Assembly (NCBI RefSeq): GCF_044068515.1
Contig: NZ_JBIPKI010000030.1
Span: 1-31,318, forward strand
Source of the DNA: Desulfurivibrio sp044068515
Lineage (GTDB): Bacteria; Desulfobacterota; Desulfobulbia; Desulfobulbales; Desulfurivibrionaceae
Reading direction: 5' to 3'
Length of the DNA stretch: 31,318 nucleotides
Of the stretch, positions 8,779-16,673 are shown in pieces (position 1 is the first letter of the stretch; each line of letters begins with the position of its first letter). The position numbers and the translations under genes were made by a program. The notes below the pieces were generated by a model. It worked only from the letters and a program-made list of their open reading frames with translations, did not search any database and was not told the DNA's origin.

Positions 8779-9639
8779 ATGAAATGGATTGATCTGCATA
8801 CCCACTCAAATTTTTCCGACGGCACCCTGAGTCCGGCCGAGCTGATCGATCTGGCCCGGCAGCGGGGCTTGACCGCCCTGGCCCTGACCGATCACGACAC
8901 CGTGGCCGGGCTGGACGATTTTCTCGCCTATGGAGCCGACAAACCTCTCGAGGTCATCGGTGGGATCGAAATCAGCGCCTGGTACGGCGATGAATCACTG
9001 CACATCCTGGGTTACGGCCTGGACCATAGCGACCCCGAGCTCAACCTGGCCCTTGATCAACTCCAGCAAGCCCGCCACCAGCGCAACCTGAAGATCCTGG
9101 ACAAGCTGAACAGCCTGGGAATCGACATCAAGTATGCCGATCTGGAATACGAGGAAAACGGCCAGGTCGGCCGGCCCCATATCGCCCGGGCCCTGATCCG
9201 GCGCGGAATAACCGGCGATTTCCAGGAGGCCTTTTATCGCTTTCTGCGCCGGGGCGGCAGCGCCTACGTCGACAGTTTCCGCATTCACGCCCTGGACGCG
9301 ATTCGCCTGATCGCCGCGGCGGGAGGGGCCCCGGTTTTAGCTCACCCGGCGGTAATGGACCCCACCCTGAGCGGCCTGCCCGCCCTGCTGCCCGAACTGC
9401 GGCAAGCCGGGTTGGCCGGCCTGGAGGTCCATTATCCGGCCCATAGCCGCAGACAGTACCAGGACCTGCTGCGGCTGGCGGCCGAACATGGCCTGATTGC
9501 CACCGGTGGAACCGATTTTCACGAAGAACTGCGCAACGGCGTGCCCCTTGGCGGCAGTTGCCGCAGCGGCCGCGTCCCCTATTCCTGCTATGAGGAATTG
9601 ACCGGCTACCTCGCCACTAAACAGGATAACCCCGCCTGA
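8779..9639 (+). CDS. PHP-domain phosphoesterase (YciV/RNase AM-like)
   Basis: Metal-dependent phosphoesterase of the PHP superfamily, 286 residues. The family includes 3',5'-nucleotide bisphosphatases and 5'-3' exoribonucleases acting on short RNAs. The metal-binding motifs are present: DLHTHSNFSDG near the start, LTDHDT around 37-42, GGIEIS around 60-65, the PHIAR segment in the middle, VLAHP around 191-195 and GTDFH near 246-250. The ATG at 8779 is chosen because DLHTHS lies just behind it as in the family. The open frame extends 26 codons further upstream without homology. A GGA lies 12 bases upstream. It is divergent from pilT and 58 bases ahead of the response regulator gene. Confidence 0.88.
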   Translation: MKWIDLHTHSNFSDGTLSPAELIDLARQRGLTALALTDHDTVAGLDDFLAYGADKPLEVIGGIEISAWYGDESLHILGYGLDHSDPELNLALDQLQQARHQRNLKILDKLNSLGIDIKYADLEYEENGQVGRPHIARALIRRGITGDFQEAFYRFLRRGGSAYVDSFRIHALDAIRLIAAAGGAPVLAHPAVMDPTLSGLPALLPELRQAGLAGLEVHYPAHSRRQYQDLLRLAAEHGLIATGGTDFHEELRNGVPLGGSCRSGRVPYSCYEELTGYLATKQDNPA

Positions 9640-9697
9640 TGGCCACCCACCCGCGAAATTCAACCCAACCCAAGTTGTAATCTGATAAGGACTTGCC

Positions 9698-11083
9698 ATG
9701 AAGACCATCCTGGTCGTTGACGACGAACCCAACTACCTGATTATCCTCTCCGAACTTCTGCGCGACGAAGGCTACGAAGTTTTCACCGCCGGTCAGGGTG
9801 ATGAGGCCCTCCAAGTCGTCAAAGAGGCCGACCTGGACCTGATCATCACCGACATGCGGATGCCCGGCATGGATGGCCTGGAACTGCTGAAAACCGTCAA
9901 GGCCGGCAACTCCGATCTGCCGGTGATCATGATCACCGCCTTCGGCGAAGTGGACAAGGCGGTGGCGGCCATGCAGGCCGGGGCCTTCAACTACGTGGCC
10001 AAACCTTTCAACAACGACGAATTGCTGGTCAGTGTCCGCAAGGCCCTTGAGCATTATGCGGTAGTCAAGGAAAACACCCGCTTGCGGGCCGAGATCAGCG
10101 AACGGACCTCCTATTCCAACATGGTGGGAAAAAACCGGCGGATGCGGGAAATATACAACCTGATCGAAAAGGTTGCCCCCACCCCGACTTCGGTTTTAAT
10201 AACCGGCGAATCGGGCACCGGCAAGGAACTGGTGGCCCGGGCGGTGCACAGCCTCAGTCCCCGCAACGAAGCGCCCTTTATCTCCCTCAATTGCGCCGGC
10301 CTGCCGGAAACCCTGCTGGAGTCGGAATTGTTCGGCCATGAAAAAGGCGCCTTTACCGGGGCGGTGGCCCTGCGCAAAGGGCGGTTCGAACTGGCGGACC
10401 ACGGCACCCTCTTCCTCGACGAAGTCGGCGAGATGCCCATGAGCCTGCAAACTAAGCTGCTGCGGGTTATCCAGGAGCGAAGCTTTGAGCGGGTGGGCGG
10501 CAGCCGGACGTTGAAGGTGGATGTCCGGATCATTGCCGCCACCAACAAGGATCTCAAGGAAGAAGTTGAACTGGGCCATTTTCGCGAGGATCTTTACTAC
10601 CGGCTCAATGTCGTTCATATTCACCTCCCCCCCCTGCGGGAGCGGGTGGACGATATTCCCATGCTGGCCACCCATTTTGTCGTCAAGTTCGCCGACGAAC
10701 TGCAACGCCCCAACCTCAGAATCCTGCCGGAAACCGTGAGCTTTCTCAGCACCCTGCCCTGGGAAGGCAATGTGCGGGAGCTGGAAAACACCATCGAGCG
10801 CGCCGCCGTGCTCTGCAGCGATGATGTCATCACTCCGGAGGACGTCCAGCCTGACACCGCCGGCGAACATGACGGTACCGGCTGGGGAGAGAGCCTGGAG
10901 CTGGAACAGTTGATCCCCGAAGAAACCCCCTTGCCGGAGGTTCTTAACACCATTGAAAAAAAACTGGTGGCAAAGGCCCTCGAAAATGCTGATAATATTC
11001 AAACCAAGGCCGCCGAAAGCCTGGGCATTACCAAAAGCTTGCTGCAGTACAAGATGAAGAAATACGGCTTGCATAAAAAATAA
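9698..11083 (+). CDS. Sigma-54-dependent response regulator, NtrC family
   Basis: Two-component transcriptional activator of 461 residues. The receiver domain (1-120) has the acidic pair Asp8/Asp9, phospho-acceptor Asp52, Thr80 and Lys102, so it should be phosphorylatable. The AAA+ domain (about 140-370) has Walker A GESGTGKE (170-177), the sigma-54-contacting GAFTGA loop (217-222) and Walker B TLFLDEVGE. The C-terminal Fis-type helix-turn-helix covers about 425-460. A clear AAGGA site precedes the ATG. No histidine kinase is adjacent, so the partner is unknown. It is one of two sigma-54 activators in the window, and the only one with a receiver. The targets are not evident. Confidence 0.95.
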   Translation: MKTILVVDDEPNYLIILSELLRDEGYEVFTAGQGDEALQVVKEADLDLIITDMRMPGMDGLELLKTVKAGNSDLPVIMITAFGEVDKAVAAMQAGAFNYVAKPFNNDELLVSVRKALEHYAVVKENTRLRAEISERTSYSNMVGKNRRMREIYNLIEKVAPTPTSVLITGESGTGKELVARAVHSLSPRNEAPFISLNCAGLPETLLESELFGHEKGAFTGAVALRKGRFELADHGTLFLDEVGEMPMSLQTKLLRVIQERSFERVGGSRTLKVDVRIIAATNKDLKEEVELGHFREDLYYRLNVVHIHLPPLRERVDDIPMLATHFVVKFADELQRPNLRILPETVSFLSTLPWEGNVRELENTIERAAVLCSDDVITPEDVQPDTAGEHDGTGWGESLELEQLIPEETPLPEVLNTIEKKLVAKALENADNIQTKAAESLGITKSLLQYKMKKYGLHKK

Positions 11084-11208
11084 TCAGCCGTCACCTTCTT
11101 CCTGGTCCTGAGCGAAATGTGATACGATTAGATGTCAGATACATCGTTCAACGCTGGGCCAGGCAGGTGGAGATTTTCGATAAGCAGAAAGACAACGGGA
11201 GGATTGTC

Positions 11209-11592
11209 GTGACACCATTGGATATTTTTCTCATCTTCACCGCCGGGGCAGCACTGATTCTGACCGCAGTGCTGGTCCCCACCCTGCTCCAGATGAAACG
11301 AACCTACAAAAAGGCCGAAGAATCGCTGGACTTGCTGATGCGGGAACTGGTCCCCATGAGCCGGAAAATAACCGCCGGGGCCGCCGAAGTCGAGCTCCTG
11401 GCCGCCAACTTCAGCGCCAAGCTGGATGAGACGGACCTGGCGATCCGGTCTGTCCGTCAGGCCGGCGATACCCTGCTCCTGACTTCCCAGGCCTTAAAAG
11501 ATTCGGTGCGACCGGTCATCAGCGGAGTCGGCGGTCTTGTCGCCGGACTGCAGATGTTCGGCCGGGTATTTCTGGGCGGTAGAAAAGATTGA
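11209..11592 (+). CDS. DUF948-type small membrane protein
   Basis: Protein of 127 residues with one N-terminal transmembrane helix (about 5-27, TPLDIFLIF onward), then a long amphipathic helical region rich in Leu, Glu and Ala. This fits the DUF948 family, which has a membrane anchor and a coiled-coil-like tail. The start is GTG at 11209 with GGGAGG 6 bases upstream; the frame is open for 30 more codons without support. It is 33 bases ahead of the YtxH-like gene. This pair occurs together in many bacteria and is usually linked to envelope or general stress, but the molecular role is unknown. Confidence 0.7.
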   Translation: MTPLDIFLIFTAGAALILTAVLVPTLLQMKRTYKKAEESLDLLMRELVPMSRKITAGAAEVELLAANFSAKLDETDLAIRSVRQAGDTLLLTSQALKDSVRPVISGVGGLVAGLQMFGRVFLGGRKD

Positions 11593-11625
11593 AAACCATC
11601 AGCGGACAACAAAAGGAGGTTTACC

Positions 11626-12018
11626 ATGACTCATCATCACGAAAACTGCAACTCAGGTCTTACCGTTCTTTCCTTCCTGGCCGGAGCGGTCACCGGAGCG
11701 GCCATCGCCCTGTTGGTCGCCCCCAAATCGGGCCGGGAAACCAGGGAAATGCTGGCCGGCTACGGGGAAGAGATCCGGGACAAATGCCGCCATCTGCCCG
11801 ATGAGGTGCGGGAACACGCCGGCAGCGCGGTCGAGCGCGGCAGGGCCATGATCGATCAAGGCAAGGAACTGATCGAGAAGGGCAGCCAACTGGCCAGCGA
11901 GGGCAAGGAATACCTCGACGAAAAGAAGAAAACCCTGAGCGCGGCCATCGAGGCAGGCAAAAAAGCCATGGCCCGGGAAAAAGAGGTCCTGGATCAGGCC
12001 CTGCAAGAGAAAGAATAA
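11626..12018 (+). CDS. YtxH-like membrane-anchored helical protein
   Basis: Protein of 130 residues. A short hydrophilic N-terminus is followed by a glycine/alanine-rich membrane helix (about 12-32), then APKSGRETR, the hallmark junction of the YtxH family. The rest is a long charged helix of repeating Lys/Glu/Ala heptads (about 60-130). A perfect AAAGGAGG ribosome site lies 7 bases before the ATG, so expression is probably high. The family is often described as gas-vesicle- or stress-related, but no gas vesicle genes are present here and I make no functional claim beyond membrane-anchored coiled coil. Confidence 0.8.
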   Translation: MTHHHENCNSGLTVLSFLAGAVTGAAIALLVAPKSGRETREMLAGYGEEIRDKCRHLPDEVREHAGSAVERGRAMIDQGKELIEKGSQLASEGKEYLDEKKKTLSAAIEAGKKAMAREKEVLDQALQEKE

Positions 12019-12025
12019 TTAAACC

Positions 12026-12109
12026 TTCGGCAGCCCGGCTTTGGCGGGCAAGTGGCTTGCAGGCCCTTTATGCTTCTTGCTGATCGCCCGCCAAGCTGAA
12101 GCTGCCGAA
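12026..12109. repeat. Large imperfect inverted repeat between ytxH-like gene and nadK
   Basis: TTCGGCAG (12026-12033) pairs with CTGCCGAA (12102-12109), and GCTTTGGCGGGC (12038-12049) pairs with GCCCGCCAAGC (12086-12096) with one bulged T. The arms enclose about 36 bases that contain a smaller GCAAG/CTTGC hairpin. It lies between two convergent genes, so it may stop transcription from either side, though only a short T-run follows on the plus strand. It could also be a repetitive palindromic element. Confidence 0.6.
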
Positions 12110-12116
12110 CGTTTTC

Positions 12117-12950
12117 TCAACGGCCTCCGCCCCAGTTCAGCTTCCCCCGGAGAATTTCGAAATATCCTTTCCAAGGGGAAGAGATCAGGCGGAGGCTTTT
12201 TTCCGCAGCGGCCACTTCAAGAATATCGCCCGCCTGCAGTTCCCCGAAACGGTTGCCGTCGGCTATGACCTGCAATTTATCGGCTATTCTTTCTCCGCTG
12301 CGCCGGGTAGCGATCCGGACCCTGACCAGGCTGGAGCCGGCCAGCAACACCGGCCGGCTCTCCAGCATGAAGGGACAGATCGGGGTAACGACGATGGCGT
12401 TGAGCCTGGGGTGGACGATGGGGCCGCCGGCGGAAAGGTTGTAGGCAGTGGAACCGGTGGAGCTGGCAATAATCAGCCCATCGGCCCGGTAGGTGGCGAG
12501 ATATTCATCATCGACCCAGGCCCCCAGTTCGGCCATCCGGTCCACGGTGCCTTTGCTGATCACCACATCGTTAAGGGCGTTAAGCCAAGGTTGTTCCATG
12601 CCCTGGCGACAAAGACGCACCCGCAGCATCATCCGCTCTTCGATGGGCAACTCTTCGGTGAGAATTTTCTCCAGCACCGCCTGACGGTCCTCCGCCGCCA
12701 CTTCGGTGAGGAAACCCAGGCCGCCGAGGTTGACCCCCAAGACCGGAATCCCGAAATCGCAAGCCTCCGCCGCCACATGCAGCAGGGTGCCGTCACCCCC
12801 CAGGACGATCAGTAGATCATGGTCGGCCTCGATGCGATCCAGCACCGCCTCCACCCCGCGAGCGGCGAACCATTGGACCATTTCCCGCCCGATCCGCAAA
12901 GGTTCGGGGGAGTCGCGCTTGAGGATAATGCCAACCTTGCCAACCTTCAT
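12117..12950 (-). CDS. nadK: NAD kinase
   Basis: Phosphorylates NAD to NADP in the cytoplasm. It has 277 residues, a usual length. The diacylglycerol-kinase-like fold signature GGDGT is at 51-55, preceded by LLIVL. NALND at 124-128 provides the conserved Asn-Asp pair. The second-domain glycine-rich motif DGLIIASSTGSTAYNLSAGG spans 157-176. It follows proC by 41 bases on the same strand and is probably cotranscribed with it. Confidence 0.95.
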   Translation of the reverse strand: MKVGKVGIILKRDSPEPLRIGREMVQWFAARGVEAVLDRIEADHDLLIVLGGDGTLLHVAAEACDFGIPVLGVNLGGLGFLTEVAAEDRQAVLEKILTEELPIEERMMLRVRLCRQGMEQPWLNALNDVVISKGTVDRMAELGAWVDDEYLATYRADGLIIASSTGSTAYNLSAGGPIVHPRLNAIVVTPICPFMLESRPVLLAGSSLVRVRIATRRSGERIADKLQVIADGNRFGELQAGDILEVAAAEKSLRLISSPWKGYFEILRGKLNWGGGR

Positions 12951-12991
12951 TTCAGCTCCAGCTACTTTTGCCGCCGGCCCGGGTCAGCCGT

Positions 12992-13816
12992 TCAGCCCCG
13001 GCCCAATTCAACCGAGCGCCGGGTGGCCGCCTCGACCGCGTCCATGATCAGGGCCCGGAAGGCCCCGCGTTCCAAGGCATGCAGGCCGGCAATGGTGGTG
13101 CCGCCGGGAGATGTAACCATGGCCCTTAATTCGGCCGGGGTTTGCGAACTTTCCGCCGCCAGCCGCATGGAGCCCAGAATGGTCTGCCGGGCCAGCAATT
13201 CGGCCACTTCCCGGCTCAAACCGACCTTGACCCCGGCGTCGATCAGGGCTTCAAAAAACGTGAAAACATAGGCCGGGCCGCTGCCGCTCAAGCCGGTGAC
13301 GGCATCCAGGGCCGACTCCGGCAGCACGACGGTTTCCCCCACCGCCGCGAAAATACTGGTCGCCAGCTTAAGATCATCATCGCCGGCATAGGTGCCGGAG
13401 CTCAGGGCCGAGGCCGCGGCCAGCACCAAAGCCGGGGTATTGGGCATCACTCTGACAACTCTGGCCTGGCAGGGGGCCAGGGCCGCCTCGATAAAGGCCA
13501 GAGGGATGCCGGCGGCGATGGAGATCAGCAGATGCTTCCCGGCCTCGATCTTGGCCCGGTTTTGTTTCAGAACCAGGTCCATGACCTGGGGTTTGACCGC
13601 CAGAATCACCACCGAACAGTGATCCCATAACGGTCCGGCGTCAGCTTCGCCCAACACCCCGTAAGCATCGTGCAGGGTTTGCCGCCGGCGGTGATCAGGC
13701 TCCGCCACCACGATCTGGTCGTTGCGGTAAAGTCCGGCGGCCAGCACTCCCTTGATCAGAGCTTCTCCCATCCGGCCGCCGCCGATAAACCCCAGCTTAT
13801 TTTGATTCTCCGCCAT
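12992..13816 (-). CDS. proC: Pyrroline-5-carboxylate reductase
   Basis: Last step of proline synthesis, reducing pyrroline-5-carboxylate with NAD(P)H, cytoplasmic. It has 274 residues. The Rossmann motif GFIGGGRMGEAL is at 9-20, followed by AVKPQ and the VRVMPNTPA segment. The C-terminal signature runs from LSGSGPAYVF through to SPGGTTIAGLHALE. The ATG at 13816 has a strong GGGAGGCGGG ribosome site. It leads a proC-nadK pair. Confidence 0.96.
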   Translation of the reverse strand: MAENQNKLGFIGGGRMGEALIKGVLAAGLYRNDQIVVAEPDHRRRQTLHDAYGVLGEADAGPLWDHCSVVILAVKPQVMDLVLKQNRAKIEAGKHLLISIAAGIPLAFIEAALAPCQARVVRVMPNTPALVLAAASALSSGTYAGDDDLKLATSIFAAVGETVVLPESALDAVTGLSGSGPAYVFTFFEALIDAGVKVGLSREVAELLARQTILGSMRLAAESSQTPAELRAMVTSPGGTTIAGLHALERGAFRALIMDAVEAATRRSVELGRG

Positions 13817-13888
13817 AATCCCGCCTCCCGCAACGCAATTCGCACCGTCGATAAAAATTTGTCAGGGTCGCCACCCGGGTTTGATTTT

Positions 13889-13904
13889 TTGCCGAAATCG
13901 GCAA
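13889..13904. promoter_or_regulatory. 16-base palindrome upstream of proC
   Basis: TTGCCGAAATCGGCAA is a near-perfect dyad (7-base arms around two bases) lying 73 bases upstream of the proC start. It is the size of a repressor operator. It is not a terminator, since no T-run follows on the minus strand. The binding factor is unknown. Confidence 0.3.
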
Positions 13905-14002
13905 GATTGATTGAACTCCGCCAGGATAGCCGATCATCTGCCCCAGGTCCAGCAGTAAAGCTGGCGGGATCTTTGTCAGCCCGGCCTGAGCAGGCAGAAG
14001 AC

Positions 14003-14035
14003 AAAAAAACCCGTGAGAAGCGCTCTCACGGGTTT
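14003..14035 (-). terminator. Rho-independent terminator of lpxC
   Basis: On the minus strand a perfect stem, arms 14024-14035 and 14007-14018, encloses a 5-base loop. It is followed by a run of seven T (A at 14003-14009 on the plus strand). It separates lpxC from proC-nadK, which therefore needs its own promoter. Confidence 0.9.
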
Positions 14036-14100
14036 ATTAACCGGGGAAAATTTGCTGATCAAAACTACCCCCGCCTCTGGCGGGTCAGTGAAAACCCCGC

Positions 14101-15084
14101 TTAGCAGGTATGGGCCGGGGTTAAGGCCAGAGAAGGCGGCATCAGATAAGGCAGCAGCTTGTCGCCCACCGCCCTGGTGCTCTGGGCCAGTTGCCGCAGA
14201 ACCCGGTATTCACCGCTGCCTTCGTAGGCCACGATGTCCCAGGCTTCCGGATGGGCGGCCACCGCCTGCATGAGACCCAGGTGTTGGCCATGGCCGGATT
14301 TTTCCGCCACCACCCGGCCCAAGATGGGAAAGCCCAGCAGGGCCAGGTCGCCGACCAGATCAAGCACCTTGTGGCGGACAAATTCATCAGCGTAACGCAG
14401 GCCGTCACTGTTCATCACCCCATGGTCATCGATCACCACCGCGTTGTCGAGCGAGCCGCCGAGGGCCAGACCATTCCGGCGCAGCAATTCAACCTCGCGG
14501 AAGAAACCGAAGGTCCGGGCGGCGGCGATTTCCTCGGCAAAGCGGCGCGGGGTCATATCGATATCAAACTGCTGGGTGCCGATCCGGGCGTGCTCGAAAT
14601 CAATCCGGCAGGTGATGCGAAAGCCGTCGTAAGGTTCGATCCGAACCGTCCGACCCCGGCCGTCGCTGAAGCGGACAACCTCGTTGAACTTGAGCATCCA
14701 GCGGCAGGCCTGCTGGCGCCGGCGGCCGATCCGGCGCAGCACCTGGACAAAAGGAGCCGCGCTGCCGTCCATGATCGGGACTTCCGGACCATCCACCGCA
14801 ATCACCGCGTTATCGATGCCCAGGCCGGCAAGGGCGGCCAGAACATGTTCGACGGTGGCGATGGAGGCATTATGATCGGTCCCAATGGTGGTCGCCAAGC
14901 GGGTATCCACGACCCGATCCATAAAAGCCGGCGTCGGCTCCATCTGGCCCAGGTCGGAGCGGACCAGGCGAATGCCGCTGTTGATCTCGCCGGGATAAAG
15001 CTCCAGGCGGACCGGTTTGCCGCTGTGCAGGCCGATCCCGGTAAAACCGATGCTCCTTTTTAAAGTGTGCTGCAATGAATCCAT
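14101..15084 (-). CDS. lpxC: UDP-3-O-acyl-N-acetylglucosamine deacetylase
   Basis: Zinc-dependent, committed step of lipid A synthesis in the cytoplasm; 327 residues. All catalytic positions are visible: Glu79-His80 in VEHVLAAL, His238 and Asp242 in RHKVLDLVGD, and His265 in KSGHGQH. The N-terminus TLKRSIGFTGIGLHSG is the classical substrate-binding start. The C-terminus is about 20 residues longer than in the E. coli enzyme. In E. coli, control works through FtsH recognition of the C-terminus; whether that holds here is unknown. It is followed by a strong terminator and lies 362 bases downstream of lpxK on the same strand. Confidence 0.97.
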   Translation of the reverse strand: MDSLQHTLKRSIGFTGIGLHSGKPVRLELYPGEINSGIRLVRSDLGQMEPTPAFMDRVVDTRLATTIGTDHNASIATVEHVLAALAGLGIDNAVIAVDGPEVPIMDGSAAPFVQVLRRIGRRRQQACRWMLKFNEVVRFSDGRGRTVRIEPYDGFRITCRIDFEHARIGTQQFDIDMTPRRFAEEIAAARTFGFFREVELLRRNGLALGGSLDNAVVIDDHGVMNSDGLRYADEFVRHKVLDLVGDLALLGFPILGRVVAEKSGHGQHLGLMQAVAAHPEAWDIVAYEGSGEYRVLRQLAQSTRAVGDKLLPYLMPPSLALTPAHTC

Positions 15085-15446
15085 GATCCGGTGATCCTCG
15101 TTATGTCGGCCGCGCCTGGGCGCGGAATCCTTACGCTGTTATAATTTAGCGGCGGCCCAATCAGCCGCTGGGCCACCAAAGCCCGCCCACCATGCATCAC
15201 CTGATACTCCAGGGTGAGCACTCAACTTTAATGCAATTTGCAGGCCAGCGCCTGAGGACTTTTGGGCAGGAAGGAAAAACAACCCATCTTCAATGATAAA
15301 GCTGTTAAGCCGGCAGAGAAGGATTAAACCCGGCCCGGTCAATCTGTGGCAAAAAAAACACAGTCCAGGCCAATCGGTGGTCGGAAACCCCGGCTCAAGC
15401 AAGCTTTGCCGCCGGCCCGGGGGTCCGGAAGCAGCCATGGCCATGC
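15085..15446. other. Spacer between lpxK and lpxC
   Basis: No credible gene was found. A frame open on the minus strand across most of it continues into the end of lpxK and resembles nothing. A short dyad (AGCGGC at 15148 with GCCGCT near 15165) lies close to lpxC. I see no convincing terminator for lpxK and only weak promoter-like sequences for lpxC, so read-through is possible. Confidence 0.45.
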
Positions 15447-16673
15447 TTAGCGGCGGGGGATCAACCCCTCGAGCCTTTCCCGGCAAAAGGCGGCAAAAGC
15501 CTCATCCATGACCAGCTCGATCCGCAGGGCCAGCAAGGGCAGGTCATCAACCAGGGGAGTGAGCTTGACCAGATCCTTTTCGGTGGTGATCAAACCCTCG
15601 GCCCGCTGCTGTTTTGCCGCCTCCACCAGGGCCCGATAGTCCGCCGCCCTATAGGGATAATGGTCGGCGAAGGCCTGAAAGCCCGTGAGCTTAAAACCTG
15701 CCCCGAGCAGGGTTTGGCGAAATGACTCAGGCCTGGCGATGCCGGCGAAACCATACCAGGGGCGATCGCGGCCCTCGGCCAGGGCCAAAGTTTGTCTCGA
15801 GGCGGCGTCCAGCAGGCAAACCGGCAAATACTCGCCAAGAAAACAGGGCAGCGCCGGAAATTTATGGGCCAGAAAGCGACGAAAAGCCGCCACTTCATTC
15901 CGGTTGGCGGAATCCACCCCGGTAATGACCAGGGCGTCGGCCCGGGCCAGGGCGGACCAGGGCTCCCGCAGGGGGCCACCGGGGAAAACTCGGGCCGGGG
16001 AAAACGATTCAGCGTGAGGGCTGGGCGGCGCTGGCGCGGTGGTCTCTTGCCGGCCGGCAGCAGATCCGGCAACCTTAAAAGGCAGGTTGCGGGCGCTGAA
16101 CAGGGCCAGGTCAAGATCACGCTCCAGGGCAAGATGCTGAAAACCGTCATCCAGGACCAGGCAGTCGGCCCCCATTTCTCCAACCGCGTAGCGGCCGCTC
16201 AGCACCCGGCGAGGGGCAACCAGCACCGGAACCCCCGGCAGGGACTGGGCCAGGAGCACCGGCTCGTCCCCGGCTGTTGCGGAATCCAGCAATATATTTT
16301 GATAGTCGGAGACCACCATCGGCGCAAGCCGGGCAGGGTCTAAGGGCCCCGGACCCACTTCGGCCAACCCGGCTACCAGGGAAGTGGTTTCTTTGCTCGC
16401 CGGCCGGGGCCGGCGCCGCCGGCCGTAGCCCCGGCTCAGCACTGCCGGCCGGCAACCCAGGCCCTGGAGCAGCCGGCAGAGATAGATGACCAGGGGCGTT
16501 TTGCCGGTGCCCCCCAGGGTCAGGTTGCCGACACTGATTACCGGCACCGCCATTTTTTCCCGCCGCAGCCAGCCGCGTTGGTACAGCCAGGCCCGCAAAC
16601 GCATCAGCAGCGCGTAAAACGGCGAAAAAATCCGGCCCACGGCAAAGAATAGCTGCAAGTGGCGTGGGTTCAT
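15447..16673 (-). CDS. lpxK: Tetraacyldisaccharide 4'-kinase
   Basis: Inner-membrane-associated kinase that phosphorylates the lipid A disaccharide at the 4' position; 408 residues. An N-terminal hydrophobic segment (about 8-25) anchors it. The Walker A loop GGTGKTP is at 54-60 after the conserved SVGNLTLGG lead. SRGYGRR and DDGFQH are family signatures, and LITTEKDLVKL lies near the end. The ATG at 16673 overlaps the waaA stop codon as ATGA, which settles the start against an upstream in-frame one and implies translational coupling. A loop of about 20 residues rich in Ala/Pro/Glu follows the DDGFQH region. Confidence 0.95.
   Translation of the reverse strand: MNPRHLQLFFAVGRIFSPFYALLMRLRAWLYQRGWLRREKMAVPVISVGNLTLGGTGKTPLVIYLCRLLQGLGCRPAVLSRGYGRRRRPRPASKETTSLVAGLAEVGPGPLDPARLAPMVVSDYQNILLDSATAGDEPVLLAQSLPGVPVLVAPRRVLSGRYAVGEMGADCLVLDDGFQHLALERDLDLALFSARNLPFKVAGSAAGRQETTAPAPPSPHAESFSPARVFPGGPLREPWSALARADALVITGVDSANRNEVAAFRRFLAHKFPALPCFLGEYLPVCLLDAASRQTLALAEGRDRPWYGFAGIARPESFRQTLLGAGFKLTGFQAFADHYPYRAADYRALVEAAKQQRAEGLITTEKDLVKLTPLVDDLPLLALRIELVMDEAFAAFCRERLEGLIPRR

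Noticed and set aside
13756..14004. 82-codon minus-strand frame between lpxC and proC
   Set aside because: It overlaps the proC start, has no family resemblance, and begins immediately beside the lpxC terminator.
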